Of a stretch of 64,000 nt of DNA, positions 42,903 to 55,884 are shown one piece after another. The position numbers and the translations under genes were made by a program. Position 1 is the first letter of the stretch, and the number at the start of each line of letters is the position of its first letter. Origin of the DNA: Megascapheus bottae. Taxonomy: Eukaryota; Chordata; Mammalia; Rodentia; Geomyidae. The stretch covers positions 1,054,001 through 1,118,000 of the forward strand of contig JANJXV010000100.1 of assembly GCA_024803745.1 (NCBI GenBank). Reading direction: 5' to 3'. Under the pieces are notes generated by a model. It was given only the letters and a program-made list of their open reading frames with translations, did no database searches and was not told where the DNA came from.

Positions 42903-45030
42903 ATGGTTTCAGAAATATAAAAGCCACATATAGTTTTTCAGATAAAATAAAGGACTCTCAACTAAATTGGAATTTAAGAACCAATTTTTCAGTTCAAGGA
43001 TGTCTTAAATATTGCATGTTTATCTAAAATTAAAATTTTACTGGGCAGTTCATATATGTTTGCTAAATATGGCAACCTAAAAATGGCTGTGCTTGAAATA
43101 ACTAAGAATTTCTTGGAATATCATTCAAAACAGAACAAAAATTTCTTCCTCCTAGAAATTAAAATATCTTAAGATGTCAATAACAAAAAAAACCATAAGG
43201 AAAAGAAAGGAAGGACTTTGAAACTAATTTCCCTTGGGATACATAGCCACTGTAATTATCAGAAGCATTTGGAAATGACCCATATATTGCTTAGAAATTT
43301 TGATCAATAATACTTCTAATCTTTTGCCCATTCTCCTCAAGATTTAATTTTTGGAATCCTATTTATTCAAAAGATGTTAGACATTATCATTTTATTGGTT
43401 TATTTCCACCTGTGAACTTTGACCCATAATGGAGACCTTTGTTTTGTATGGTCTGCTCTCCTCCCTTGGCCTACCAAGGAGACCCTTTGGACTGGACATG
43501 GAGATCAGAACAGATGCTCCAGTGCACAATATCCAGACTCGGAGCACAGATTTATTTCCTCCAAGTCAGTTTTGCTCAGTGAAGTTTCCCCAGACTCTCA
43601 ACCACTGCCAAGGTTAATGTAGGCCCTGACTCTGCCTGCTGATTCATATTAATTAAGACAATCAATGATCTTGTTTCATACAGTGTCTGTTTTTAATATA
43701 ACCTATTTGATGAGGCTGTATTAATTTAGGAGAAATATGCACTGGCATTCTGGCATGCACTTTTCCTAATTATCTCACAGCTCTCATTCCGCAGTGAAAT
43801 TAGACTGTGGTTATCACAGTTAATGGAAGCCCATAGCTCTTAGCTAAGTGATCTCCTCCAGTGGAAAGTCATCGTTTCTTGCTCCTGGCTACATAAACAT
43901 GATTGTGCTATCTAAGCAATCCCCTGTGGCTGTGGATGTGAATGTTTTAACAAAATATTCTGTTTTAGAGCTACAGGGTGGCACCTCATTTCTATAAGTA
44001 GGAGGATAACAAGATTGGAATGGGAGGACTGTGAAAGGAAAAGTTACCCAATAACAGAAGTGAGACAAGGAGAAGCAGTTTTCAAGGGTGTGCAGGAAAT
44101 AGGAAGCCTGACCTGGTAGTTATGTGTTCAGGTTCAAAGAAATCCTTTATATGTTCCCTTATGCTTCTCTTGAGTTCTACATCACCTATCTTGCACTGCC
44201 CATTTTTCTTTTAAGAACTCAGTAGAATCTTGGTCCAAATGAGGACTTACTCTTCTGTGTGCCTGTCCACTCTTTTCAATCATTCACTTACTAAGTGCCT
44301 ACATCCCTCACTAGAAAGAAACCAGTCACTTCCTGCATGAAACATGAATCCATGAGGCAGGCAGCTCCACAAGTTAATTTAAGTCAATCATCACAAATTG
44401 TAAATACACTAAGAATTTTTAATGGATTGATTTGATACAAAATGATCTGGCAAAACAATTTTTGAAAGAGGGACAACATCTGGGCTGAAACTGTTGTGAT
44501 TACAAACATTCAGTTATCGGAAGAACCAAGAAAAGAAAATGAGCCCGTGAAAGAATAGTACTCATGAAATCCTGAAGCAGGACCCTTTCTTATTCTAGAA
44601 ACCAAGCCAAGGCTAGAGTATGAGGAGTCATGCAGAGAATACAAGAGAGACTGATTGTAAGCTTCCACCAAAGGGGCCTTTTGCCTTCCCATGTTCCTTC
44701 TACCAGTGGACCCTGAAAAGGGGTTGACAGCACATCATTCCCCTGGCCTACTGGGCAAATATGTAACTTAAAAGGAAGTAATGACACAGTGCTCATCTTG
44801 TATTACTGACTATGCCAGTGAGGATGCCTGGATCAAATAGAAATGTTAGAAAGTTGAGCCAACTGTAGTTGCATTTATTTAAATGGACTATGAATTCCAG
44901 TTTTATCTGTGAAAACAGTAAGCCAGTCCATTTCTGAAAGACTTGTTATTTACAGTAGGCAGTGTTTGGTAAGCTATTTTCACCAACAAGACACTGCTTA
45001 TATATTTCCACTTCTTTAAGGCTTACATTC
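42903..45030. other. Unique DNA, no repeat recognised
   Basis: No repeat or coding gene recognised. The segment 43630-43970 has balanced, high-complexity sequence with several homeodomain-type TAATTA/ATTAA cores and is noted as a candidate conserved non-coding element. Confidence 0.4.
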
Positions 45031-45034
45031 AGAG

Positions 45035-45165
45035 TAGATTTATTTGTTTTCATTCTAAAGATAAAAGACTCAGGAACAGATATAGCAATGAACTAAAATT
45101 GGGAGTATTAGTGTTTGAACCCAAGGCAATCAAGTCCAGAATACATATCCTTAATCATGATTACT
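45035..45165 (+). mobile_element. MIR element
   Basis: CATTCTAAAGATAAAAGACT ('tttacagatgaggaaactg'), then GTGTTTGAACCCAAGGCAAT and 'ccagaatacatatcctta', in MIR order. Confidence 0.58.
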
Positions 45166-45705
45166 AGCAGCCAAAATTCATCTTGGGAAGCTAATCAAAC
45201 CATTAAGGTGCATCAGTATTTAATGCACTGAGATGGCAGCAAGATATTTGACATGTCAAAGAGTATACTTGCCCTGAATGTGCATTAGGTAGAAGATATG
45301 AAATATATCTTTAATGAATTTCCATATCTCTGCTTTCTTAGTTATAAGAAAAGATTATCTAGTCACACTTCAAATGGTTCCACTGTTGCTATAGAAACTG
45401 CTTTCCTTTAAGTTTTTGAGGTGACTGTCAGCTTGTAAAACACTCAGTGCTAGCAGCAACACAGCACTAATGGATGCCTTTAGGAAATTCTAATTTCCCC
45501 CAATGTTCTCCATCCTCTAACTTTTTTTCCCCAAATCAACTTACATACGGAACCTAATGAGAATCAGTGTACTTGCTAGGCAAACATAGTTGTAAATCAA
45601 ACTGTGGGTCTCAGGCCAGGGCATAACCCTGGGAAGACCTCCCAAGATCCTTCTGTAAATGACCTATTTCCCCTGAAGTTTCTGGGTCTCTGACAAAGGC
45701 AATGA
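45166..45705. other. Unique DNA, nothing recognised
   Basis: No feature recognised. Confidence 0.45.
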
Positions 45706-45711
45706 AGGAGA

Positions 45712-45842
45712 AAGAAATAGGAGAAAGAAGAGGAGAAGGAGGAAGGGAGGGAGGAAGAAGAAAAGGAAAAGGAGAGGCTTCAGCGTGGAGGAGAAGGAGG
45801 AGGAGGAGGAAGAGGAAATGAAGAAAAAGAAGAAGAAGAAAT
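45712..45842 (+). repeat. Purine-rich (GGA/GAA)n tract
   Basis: About 130 bp of nearly pure A/G on the plus strand, interrupted around 45775-45790. Frames of Glu/Lys or Leu repeats are artefacts. Confidence 0.93.
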
Positions 45843-46384
45843 TTACCCACCTTTATTCAGCAGTGTTAAGAGCCTATTCGCTACCTTCTCTTTCTTCTGT
45901 CTTCAATCCTCCACTTCCAGCACACAGGGGGACTTTACGTCTCTCCTCACATTTCCAGATCCAGAACACTATTTCTTCCGCCCCTTTTTGCTTTTCCTGC
46001 CACCTCATTTTTAATATAAGCATTGATGATTTTAATTCCTAGTGTATCCTACACATGCCCAATCTCTTACTTTTCTATTCTTATTATTGTTTCTGATTTT
46101 TATTTACCATACTTAAATGTATAGTTTGTCTTTGAAGTATTGTTATTGTAACCATGGTCTTCTCTCTTCTGAGTGGTAGTGAGGAAATGGAGATTTGTGT
46201 GTGGCACATAAACCACAGGCTTGATTTTGCAAGGGTAGTATTTTGTGTTCTCATATAAAATCTGAGATTAGAGAAGACATAGAAAGGGAAAGGGGAGTTA
46301 AGAAAGAGGTTGATACATAAAGTGGCAACTCCTTTTTTGTACACCTACTTAAAGATAGTTTTTAAAAAAAGCACAAAAATTAAC

Positions 46385-46858
46385 TAGATCTAAAATACTT
46401 GGGCATAAGAAATTATACAGGTCTCTAGGCATTCACATATAGTGAAACCAAAGGAGGAGACAGGAGAAGAACAGAAAGGCACACTGCCTATGTGCATCTG
46501 ATCATCCAAAATAATATATATCCACATGAACTTCAGGAAATGAAAGTGAGGGTTTTTTTTTCTTTTTAGTTTCTCTTGTCTTTCCATTTTGTTCTGTCTG
46601 GTTATCTGTCTGTGGGAGATTGAAGGGAGGCACAGAAATGGAGAGACAAAGGATAAACAAATGCAGCAGTGGGGCTCACTGGACACTATGCTGAAAATTG
46701 TTGAATACAAGTGGTGTACAACTTGTGAGTGGGGGAATGGGAGGGAAAGCCTGAGAGAGAGCAAGGGAAGAGGTGACATTACCCAAAAAAGAAATGTACT
46801 TTTTACCGAACTGTAGCCCCTCTGTACATCCCCTTTACAATAATTTTTAAAATTACAA
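46385..46858 (+). mobile_element. Old L1 3'UTR
   Basis: An older L1 subfamily 3' end: TAGTGAAACCAAAGGAGGAG, 'aatgcagcagtggggctcac', AGAGAGAGCAAGGGAAGAGG and the terminal CTGTAGCCCCTCTGTACATC, 'cctttacaataat'. It matches the reverse-strand L1 at 17.4-18.0 kb but not the younger copies, which have the GGTATCAATGTATGTG end. Confidence 0.75.
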
Positions 46859-46859
46859 T

Positions 46860-47376
46860 TACTTTTAAAAGGAAGTTGACATGATATGAACATTCAGAAT
46901 GTCACAGCAGAACCCATTGCTTTGTACATTAATGTGTATCAATAAGAAAGTGACAAAAGTATAAGCTCATGATAACTAAATGAAACTATTCTTTCTGGAG
47001 AAAGAAGCTAATAGGAGAAAAGTGAACTTAAACATTATGTGCAGGAGGAAATAAAAAGTATTTTCAAACTTATGGTAAGAAATAACACTTTGAAATTTTT
47101 TTTCAGTGCTAACAGAATTCTGAAAGGCCATGGGGAAATTAAAACATCATCCACATTTTGCTGGGGGGGGGGAATCTTTTATCCAGACAGAATACTGCAA
47201 ATGCAAAAATTTTAATTGCATTGTCATATCTAACCGAGGAAGGTGTTCCTTTCTAATTTTTTTTTGTCTAAAGCATCCTCTCAGAACATTTTTGAGGAGA
47301 AAAAACTGCATTTTTAGATGCTCAGCTGGAAAGTCATAGGAAAGTTTTTGTTAATAAAAAATGCAAGCGGTGATTT
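46860..47376. other. Unique AT-rich DNA
   Basis: Nothing recognised except a short G run at 47162-47171. Confidence 0.45.
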
Positions 47377-47387
47377 AAGAAGCCTCC

Positions 47388-47583
47388 GCGGGGGCCAGGA
47401 GTTTGGCCTAGTGGTAGAGGGCTTGCCTAGCATGCACGAAGACCCGGGTTCAACTCCTTGGTGTCACATACATAGAAAAATGCTGGATGTGGTGCTGTGG
47501 CTCAAGTGGTAGAGCTCTAGCCTTGAGAAAGTCCAAGGACAGTGTACAGGCCCTAAGTTCAGTCTCCAGAACTGGCAAAAAAA
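47388..47583 (+). mobile_element. IDL-Geo-type dimeric SINE
   Basis: A well-preserved forward copy: box A GGCCTAGTGGTAGAGGGC, box B GGGTTCAACTCC, GGCTCAAGTGGTAGAGCTCT, AGAACTGGCAAAAAAAAAG. An 11-bp duplication, AAGAAGCCTCC, is at 47377-47387 and 47584-47594. Confidence 0.92.
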
Positions 47584-47599
47584 AAGAAGCCTCCATGGC

Positions 47600-50500
47600 A
47601 CCCAGATCATCCTGATCAAACAGGGAAGAAAGCACCAAAGGTTCAAACACTATTGGCAGAACCTGACATAGAACTGTAGCGTAAGACCACATACTCAATA
47701 ACCAATGTGTACAGGGGAAAACGACGTCAGGGAAAGCTTGATTTTATTTTCATGTAAATTGCAATGTCATTGAAAACCTATTTCAAATAACTAAATTAAG
47801 CAAGGGAAGAAGTGGGCTGGGTGGTGTAGGTAAGACACATTGAAAGGGATGACATTGATTAAGATGCCCTGAATTTATAACTGCTTTCAAGAAGAGGAAC
47901 AAAATACAGAATGGTCAAGTCTGAACCATAGGAGTGTAATAGGAAACCATCCCCATCTCTTTGAATGACTCAATGAGTCTCTAAGCAAAGTCTGCCAGCA
48001 GTTGTGAGATGTGCAGTATTAACTTGCAGTATTAACTTTCAGTATTAACTTTCAGAATTCTACAAAAACCTATTTCTGGAAGTCAAATATGATTATACGT
48101 TACAAGCATAGAAGTTAAGGTCAGATTGTGTCAAATTTATTCACTTTTCCAATTATCTTTCAAATTAGGTTTATCATTCATTTTGAAGCTTTCTTCTGGT
48201 TTTTACATAATAAAAATTAGTTTGAAAAAACTTCATTTAATTTAATAAAATTCCAACTGAAAATTATTTCATTAGCTGAGTAAAAATTTTTTTAAAAAAA
48301 TTTATTAACATTGATTTTTAAATCATATTTCAAATGACATGTTTAACAAACAAGTATTCAAGAAAGGAATCTCTATATACAATCACTGGCACTTAGTGTT
48401 TAGAACATAATCAAAATTAGGGTAAGGGTTCATATATCGTAGATACATATTATTATGTAATAAAACATGTCTATAGAATCATAGGTTTTTATATCTATGT
48501 AGTTGTGTTTATCTCCAATATCATGTCCATAGCATTGGGTATGCAACTATTGAGTCTTTACTCTTGTACTGTTTGGATCTAATAGCCACATATTGAGGAT
48601 ACCATGCGCCTTTTGTTCCTTTGTTCTTGACTCGTCTCTGAGTAAAAATCTTTTATCAATTTTAAAATACTGTGTAACAAAATAAAATTCCAAGCTACTG
48701 AAATACAAGTAACATTTCTTGATGCTTAAATAGATAGCTTGTGCAAAAACATAATCTACTGCTAGAAAAAGCCAGAGGGTTATCAAGGAGTATTGTTTAT
48801 TGTTTTTCTCCGCCCTGCTGAGCTCTTCTCAAAACCTCTACTAAAGCGTGTTCAACCCTTAGATTCTGAGTGCTTTTAGAAGGTCTCAAGTACATTTTCT
48901 CACTGCAATTTATTATTAATTCTGACCTTCAAAAGACTTTCGCAAGCAGGATGTAGCCCAAGAAAATAATGGGGGAAAAAAAGCAAACTGGTCTTCAGCA
49001 TTACTTATATAATTTTCTTCAGGATTTGCTAGTCAAAGCTCTCACCCAAATTTCTGTTTATCTAGAATCCTGTTCACTGTTTAGGTCATTGCTCTGGTTG
49101 AGATTAGCCTAAGAAAGTGGTTTGGGGCCATGACTCAATACTTGTAATGTACTTGAGCATGGAGGTCTCCCAGCAATCCTGCTAAGAGCAGGTATACAGC
49201 CTCTCAATTACTCAAATTTCTTCATTCATAAAATGGGAGGGGGAAAAAGCTAGCAAACTATTTCAGAAACAGAGAAACTACTTAAAATTACTTCCCAAGG
49301 AAAAGTCTGATGAAATCTACTCTGTAAATAGGTATTTGAAGGAGTTTAGACTCACTCATGATGGGCCTGTTTCCAGGTACAGCAAGTTTCTATACATCAC
49401 ACAGAAGCAGAAACTTGAGACTTTGTCATAGTTCAAGCTGAAAGAAGATATTTCTGAGGGCTATTAATTCCATTTCTCAGGTGACTATCCCTATATTCAA
49501 AATACCTTGAATAAAAATGGCCATCTGTATCTGGAAAGTTTTATTTTCCCCTCAGAATTCACTGGATATGGCAGCTGCTTATTTACTGCACAGCTCTGGC
49601 TTTGCAAAGCAGATCTGATGATCTCTTAACACCTAAGTTTCAGCTTCTCTCAGAGGAAAAATATCACACTACCCCAGTCTCATTAAATTCACCTTAGTTT
49701 GCATAGGTGCTGCAAATAGTATTCCTCACCTTTATTTGTCAGCTAATGAGAGAATTCTTATGATTAGAAGGTGGAGGAATTATTTATACTTGCAGAAGGT
49801 GTTAAGTAGTTTTCCCAATGGCAGTAATTTCTATTTTTAGGACTGTACTTTCACAACATTTTCCTTGCAAATGTATTTTTAATCTTTACTTTCATTCTTC
49901 ATTGCTTTGTTTTAAATTAATCATTCTTTTTTAAAAAAAATCTGTGGACTACTTTTCAAAACAATGGAATGCCCACAAGCTGGCAGTTATGCTATGGTTT
50001 TACTGATAAGTAAAATGAGGTGAACATGGTACCTTCTACATTTCTATAGCCAAATATAGGTCATAAGAATACCATAGAGGTTTATTTTGCATTTTCCAGT
50101 GTAGAGACAAATTTCAAAGGACTGATGCAAGAAGAGATTCAGAAACAACAATTATTAGGTAAGTTAAATAGCCCAGTCACACTTAGACTTTAGCAGCTGA
50201 GTACAATAACTTCTAATAGAACATGATAGAGTAACAATTAGTCATTTTGCCTAAATAAACAAGTGGAATAAAATTTAATACTCATGAATGCTGAATCTAT
50301 AGAAATGACACCTGTTTCAAAATGGTTTGTCTAGTAACATTTATATTGAGACCTGTTTTTGCAAGCTACTTTAATTGTTCTTAGACTGTTTTGAGGAAGT
50401 TGTACCATCGTCTCCAGTATCCAAACCCTTCCTTCTTTATAGAGTACATTGGTATTCTTACTGGCTTGATAATCTAGTCCTGGGTTCCATATGCTGTGTC

Positions 50501-51145
50501 CTTTCAGCCATTTATCTCATCTACTGAATCTGGGTGGGGCCTCAGGGCCCAAGGGAGAGCAGACATCATGGTAAGGAAGCAAGCTACTTGGAAGTCTGTT
50601 CTCGCTGCGGGGGTAACAGAAGCAATCAATCATCCCAGGAGGTTTAGAAAGGTACTTCAGGTCTCTTGTTGATATAAAGTTTCTTGGAATGAAAAAAACA
50701 AGTCTACAATATTTAAGCACTGAATCTATTTCTAGAGAAAAGTTGGTATGGCAAAGGAACATAATGTATTCTTAATTGGAGCCAAACTTCTTATCTCATC
50801 ATTTTAGTACACATCTAAAACAGATTCCTATTATACACAGAGACAGTTTAAAGGGTATTTTAGCCAGTAAACACTAACTCCTCACAAAAACTGTTTTCAG
50901 CAGCTTGCTAGGATTCTATCATTTACCAAGAGGCCTTGAGGAGTTCTGTAACTGGGTACTCTGTGGGAGCCAACCAATCAATAGCAAATGCAGTGCTCCG
51001 CTCACTCCTCCACAAGTCTATTAGCAGTCCCGAGTCATTTCAAACTCATAGTATTTACTGAGCTTATAATTACTGCTCATGATTTGTGGCCACAAATTTC
51101 TGTCAAAGCACATTTCCTCCATCAACCATTATATGAATCTTTATG
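47600..51145. other. Unique AT-rich DNA
   Basis: 3.5 kb with no gene or repeat recognised, apart from a 14-bp triplication (GCAGTATTAACTT and variants) at 48012-48053. Confidence 0.45.
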
Positions 51146-51146
51146 A

Positions 51147-51186
51147 TGGGCCTGGTGGTTCACACCTGTAATCCTAGCTACTCAAC
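51147..51186 (+). mobile_element. SINE head fragment
   Basis: GGGCCTGGTGGTTCACACCT then 'gtaatcctagctactca': the first 40 bp of the Alu/B1-like head, truncated after it. Confidence 0.65.
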
Positions 51187-51189
51187 CTT

Positions 51190-53885
51190 CTCTCACTGAG
51201 CATAAGAAAGTAGACCTGAAGCATTTGTTTTCACAAGCAGAATGTACAGTTATTCCCCTCTCTGAGCAAAGTCTTGCCCAACCAAAACATTTTCAGCCTC
51301 TCTTATTATGAAGCTTTCTGTTAAGGATTTTGTAGGGGGAGAGGAGTCAAAATGTGTCTTACACAGCCACTGCAGTATTCACTTTTGAATGAATCCAAGG
51401 AAATTTTATTAGGTTAAAATTTATTGAGTATATCCAAAGTAATGACACTGCATGCTTCAAGTACTTCAGAGGAGTTAGTAATAGTTCCTACATCCATCTT
51501 ATTACTGGAGACATCAATCCACAATTTGTTTAAATTAAAGCACGGTGTTCCAAATAGCATTGGCTCTGACTGATGTGAGAAGCCAATAAGCACATCAAGA
51601 AAGGTCAAGGGTATTTTGGGTGCCAATCTTAAGACTTACTAGAGTTTAAAAGATGAGTCTCAAGGCCAGAATTGCTCCCCAATTAATCCAGCCATAAATT
51701 TTAAGTCTAAACCAAACACCACAACTTTTCTAAGACTAAATAATCAATTCTTAGAAATATCTGGAACTGAGTTGGATTTTCCTTGTGAATAGCACTCCAT
51801 ATATACCAAAGAGAAACTAGTTAATTCTGCATTTTAAATTAAAAACAAGTAACATTTTATGATATGTATGTCTCAAGTGTTACCTGCAACAGCCACACTA
51901 AACCAATCATCATTTATAGGTAATTCTGGTTTGACTGCATTTTGTGTGTCCTCGTTTGCCAGAACCCTAAAGCCTATTATAATACCCAGCATTTGCCATT
52001 TCAGGAATGTTAGTAATATTTTTAGAGCCCTGATTAATTATTCAAAGATTTTTTAAGCGGTAAGACATTTGAAATATCCAGTGTACTCACTCTGAATCTT
52101 AATTATATATATGTGTTTTTTTCTGAAATTATATATTTTTCTCCATAGCACCAGTTGTTTTAAAAAGCATTAATACCAATCATTTATGTGAGAATGCATT
52201 CCTTTGAAATATTTATGTATCTTTATGAAGTAGTGGTGTAAAGGGGCTTCAATTCCAGAAGTCAGGTTCTCAATTATCAGTGTGCTGCCCAAGCTCCATT
52301 TTCAACTTTGCTTCATGGGATTAGGTTCTACTTCCTTTCTGCTAACATAATATTTTATGGATATATTTATTTTAATGTATCTTAAGTAGTTTCACAGAAA
52401 GGTTTCAATTCTCCATGTCAACTTAGGAATACGAGGCATCCTGATAAATGTCACAGCTTCCACCATTCTGCCCCGACTTGTTCCAACCCCACGTCTTCCC
52501 CTCCAGTTATTTCATACGGTTTCCAAACATGTACATTAAATGTGAGTACTGTTACTACTGTGACTCTGCTACCATCTTAAAAGTCAAAACCAAACCTTTA
52601 ACTCGGTAGGCTTCCCATGTTTTATATAGCTTATCCCACTGTTGGTCTTCTCACTAAATGATATGCCTTGAGAAAAACAAATGTTGGACCTCTGCACCTA
52701 TTCGTGTATGCATCCCCCTTTCCAGTTAATCAGACTCAGAAGGAAGCTGTGGTGGAAGAGCAGCTACACCCGAAGGCAGCAATCATTCTGAAATGGCAGA
52801 AGGTAACTATGCAGCCCAATCCCTTAACAGTCTCTAACTGCTTGTTAGGTCAAGACCAAAAATAAATGGAATAGCAGATGTTCAAGTGAAGCCTTTTCCA
52901 ATTTATGGGGCCTTTGGGAAAATATGTATTTTTTTCTAGGCCATGGAAAGTAGTTGAAATTGCTAAAGTAGATGATATTATCATTATAACAATGTCTTCT
53001 AAAAAACTAGGGGAAACTTTGGGGCCTGTTGACTCTACTCAGATGATAACCTTTAAATATTTTATCCTCCCTTTATTTGAATTTCAAGAATGAAACAAAG
53101 AACTGAAAATGGCTGTTTTTAAATTTTCACATAACCCCTAGGTATTTATAGTAAATAAACTATGTTGAAAATATATTTTCTGTGCACTAATTTTCAGACT
53201 TTTCTTATTCTGATGATTGGCTGTTCAGTACCTGAACAAAATTCAAATTTACTTTGAATTATTTCAAACGGTGTTAATTTTTGCCAAATGTTTTATACCC
53301 TATATATGGGTCACGTATAATATAACCCAAGTTAATTACCAGTATGAAATAATAAACTTAAACTGTTGTACATCGTCTCTATTTAACATCTGTTAGTTTT
53401 TCTGGTTAGGAAACATCGATTTTTTTTACTTCATTTTAGTCTTCATCTAGAATTTTGGTTAAACTGTAACTTAGTGTCCTCATTCTTCTCCCAGGGGATA
53501 TAAGTTCTCTACTTTTGAATGAGTGTAAAGGAGACACACAAAAAACTGAAAATAGTTTCGAACCTCTTAGTTTTATCTTCCCAAATCCTAACACCTTTCT
53601 ATATTCCTGTAGAAGGATAATACTATGAACTTTTTCTTTTATTTGAAGTTATATTTATTATATTCCAGCATCATTATTTAATTGAATGGAACAAAGTTGC
53701 TTGAAACTAAAGACCTTTGAAATACATGCTATATACATTCATTTAAACTTAGAAAGAAAAAAAGAAGATGTAGACAGTATGAGTTGGCTGCCATGACAAT
53801 TCTTGGCTCTAGGTGACTGAGTTCAGTGGTGTTCAGGACAATTTTCCTCTGAGGCCTCATTTTAGGTTTATAGACAATTTCTGAA
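51190..53885. other. Unique AT-rich DNA, nothing recognised
   Basis: No repeat recognised. Frames of 62-70 codons (for example at 51859, 52668 and 52905) have no domain and no supporting splice context. Confidence 0.45.
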
Positions 53886-53889
53886 CCAC

Positions 53890-54035
53890 ATGGTCTTCCT
53901 CTGTGTGTGTTTATGTCCTAATTTTCTTCTCTTATATGAATAACAGTTATATTGGAGTAGAGCTTATTTTAATGACCTCATTTTAACCTAATTATCTCAT
54001 TAGAGACCATGTCTTCAATTATAAAGGCTTCAAAA
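53890..54035 (+). mobile_element. Possible MaLR/MLT-type remnant
   Basis: TAATGACCTCATTTTAACCT, 'taattatctcattagagacc' and 'cttatatgaataacagttatattgga' resemble an ancient LTR-like mammalian repeat ('aaggacaccagtcatattgga...tgacctcattttaactta'). An assignment from memory; weak. Confidence 0.35.
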
Positions 54036-54344
54036 TATAAATTCAGAGGGGGAGAAATACAGAGATAAAAGAAAGCTAAATGCTGCTGCATGACCACATT
54101 ACTGGAGACTTTGAGAAAAGGTAAGAAAATTCACCATGACAAAAGTGGTAGATAAAAGTTGAGGTGTAAGAAGACAGCATGTTCAGAAATCTATACAGAA
54201 ATACGGTAATTTTTGATATTGCTAACAAATTTAGTAACGCATTGTAAGAAAAGCTTCAGAATGTCTTTATATTAGTAACATGTACATTCCTAGATATGTA
54301 ATAAAATAGCTCTTATTCCTTGGCAATTGACACACTGTGCATTC

Positions 54345-54498
54345 CCGGGGGAAATCAAGATGAGCCGGGGGAGGGGAGGGAGGGAAATGGGGACCATGAC
54401 ATGAGAAAGGGTATCAATGTTTGTGAAGTAATGCACCTTCTATCTGGTGAATATAATGTAACCCTTCTATTAATTACAATAAAAATATATGCAAAAAA
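54345..54498 (+). mobile_element. L1 3'UTR-only insertion
   Basis: About 150 bp: the G-rich tract CCGGGGGAGGGGAGGGAGGG, 'aagggtatcaatgtttgtgaag', 'caccttctatctggtg' and AATTACAATAAAAATATATG. No coding part. Confidence 0.82.
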
Positions 54499-54499
54499 A

Positions 54500-55375
54500 C
54501 TTACAGAGATGCCCACCCTATGGGATTTTTCTATAATTACTCTGAAACATTTTTAAATGTGACCCTCAGTAGGCAATCATTTCACATCACAATTCTATGA
54601 TGCAAAACCAAATTAAAACTTTAATGAGACAACGTTCGCTCTATTTATACATGATGTACTATTCTCATTTGTCTTTGATGGAGTTCTAATTTATTTTCTC
54701 AAAACTTACCATTATAATGTAAAGCGACTTCATAAAAACACTAATAGCTCACAATATGCAGTTTGAAAAAATACAGCAAAAATGGCAGAAATGGTACAAT
54801 CATGTATTTATTGCAAACTGTCATTTTTCTCATTATCTCTAAGATTCTTCTGTCCTCTGAAACATCCCAAATATAGATAATCCTGAGAGAGAAGCCATAT
54901 CTCAACTACATAATACTCCCATATAAACTCTGATAGAAATCATACAACAACATCCCCCTGGATCTATTTGCAAGTTCTAATATCAGGATTGTCTAATAAC
55001 ACTTCAGCAATAGTAGAAATGCTTTTAAAAACATATTGTCTAACATGGCAGTCAAGGGAAACATGTGGCTGGTCGATATTTGACTAGGATACTTACGCAC
55101 CACAGGGATGTAAAGTTTTAAATGTAATTAATTTTTACTATAATTAATCTTGAACACAATTAATTATTTAGTGCTTAGTAGTTCCTATACTATTAGAGGG
55201 CACAGTGACAGGGATTACTGGACTGCCAGAGGGCACCAACTAACATGCTAACTGACAGGTAAACTCTCATCAGTCTCCTAACACAGAATTACAAAAGAAA
55301 TATCTTACTTTTCCTCTTCTCCAATATACATCCTTGAAATATTGGCATATGTTTAGTTTAAATGGACGTATCCAT
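54500..55375. other. Unique AT-rich DNA, nothing recognised
   Basis: No feature recognised. Confidence 0.45.
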
Positions 55376-55376
<1 letters not shown>

Positions 55377-55410
<34 letters not shown>

Positions 55411-55452
55411 ATGTGCGCGCGTGTGTGTGTGTGTGTGTGTGATGTGTGTATG
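55377..55452 (+). repeat. (TG)n with GCGCGC core
   Basis: Two TG runs flank TTTATGTGCGCGCGTG (GCGCGC at 55415-55420). Alternating purine-pyrimidine throughout. Confidence 0.95.
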
Positions 55453-55789
55453 TCAATGGCATGGGGCAAATTTTAATTTTTTCTTTCATGTGTAGATATC
55501 AATAGAAAAGGTTAAAAGAAATAAAGTATGAGATTAAAATACATCCTATTAATCTTCAGAAATTTGAAGGAAAATCCCAAAGCAAATGAGGGCCATAGAT
55601 CTAAACTGGCTTAGAAGAGATAAGAAAGAGTAAGTTGCTAAGATGGGGGACACACAAAGCATGAGGGCAGTCATCATGCTGGGAAGGGGACAGCCTCGGA
55701 GGAGGATACAAAACTCATGGAAGTCGCTCAGTTTACATTGGTATGTCATCATTTTAAACATGGTGTAATTGGTTATTGAAATATACCCT

Positions 55790-55880
55790 TTCGTGATGTT
55801 GAAATTGAAATAAGTTTAGGCAACTACCCCAAAGTCACATTTGTTACTGAGGTGAGAATCTTGAATTCTAACTATGCAAT
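55790..55880 (+). mobile_element. MIR-like remnant
   Basis: CAACTACCCCAAAGTCACAT and 'gtgagaatcttgaattctaac' follow the MIR centre. Weak. Confidence 0.5.
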
Positions 55881-55884
55881 AATG

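Noticed and set aside
52668..52865. 65-codon frame, considered as a possible exon
   Set aside because: No bounding splice acceptor/donor pair or domain; cannot be supported without alignment.
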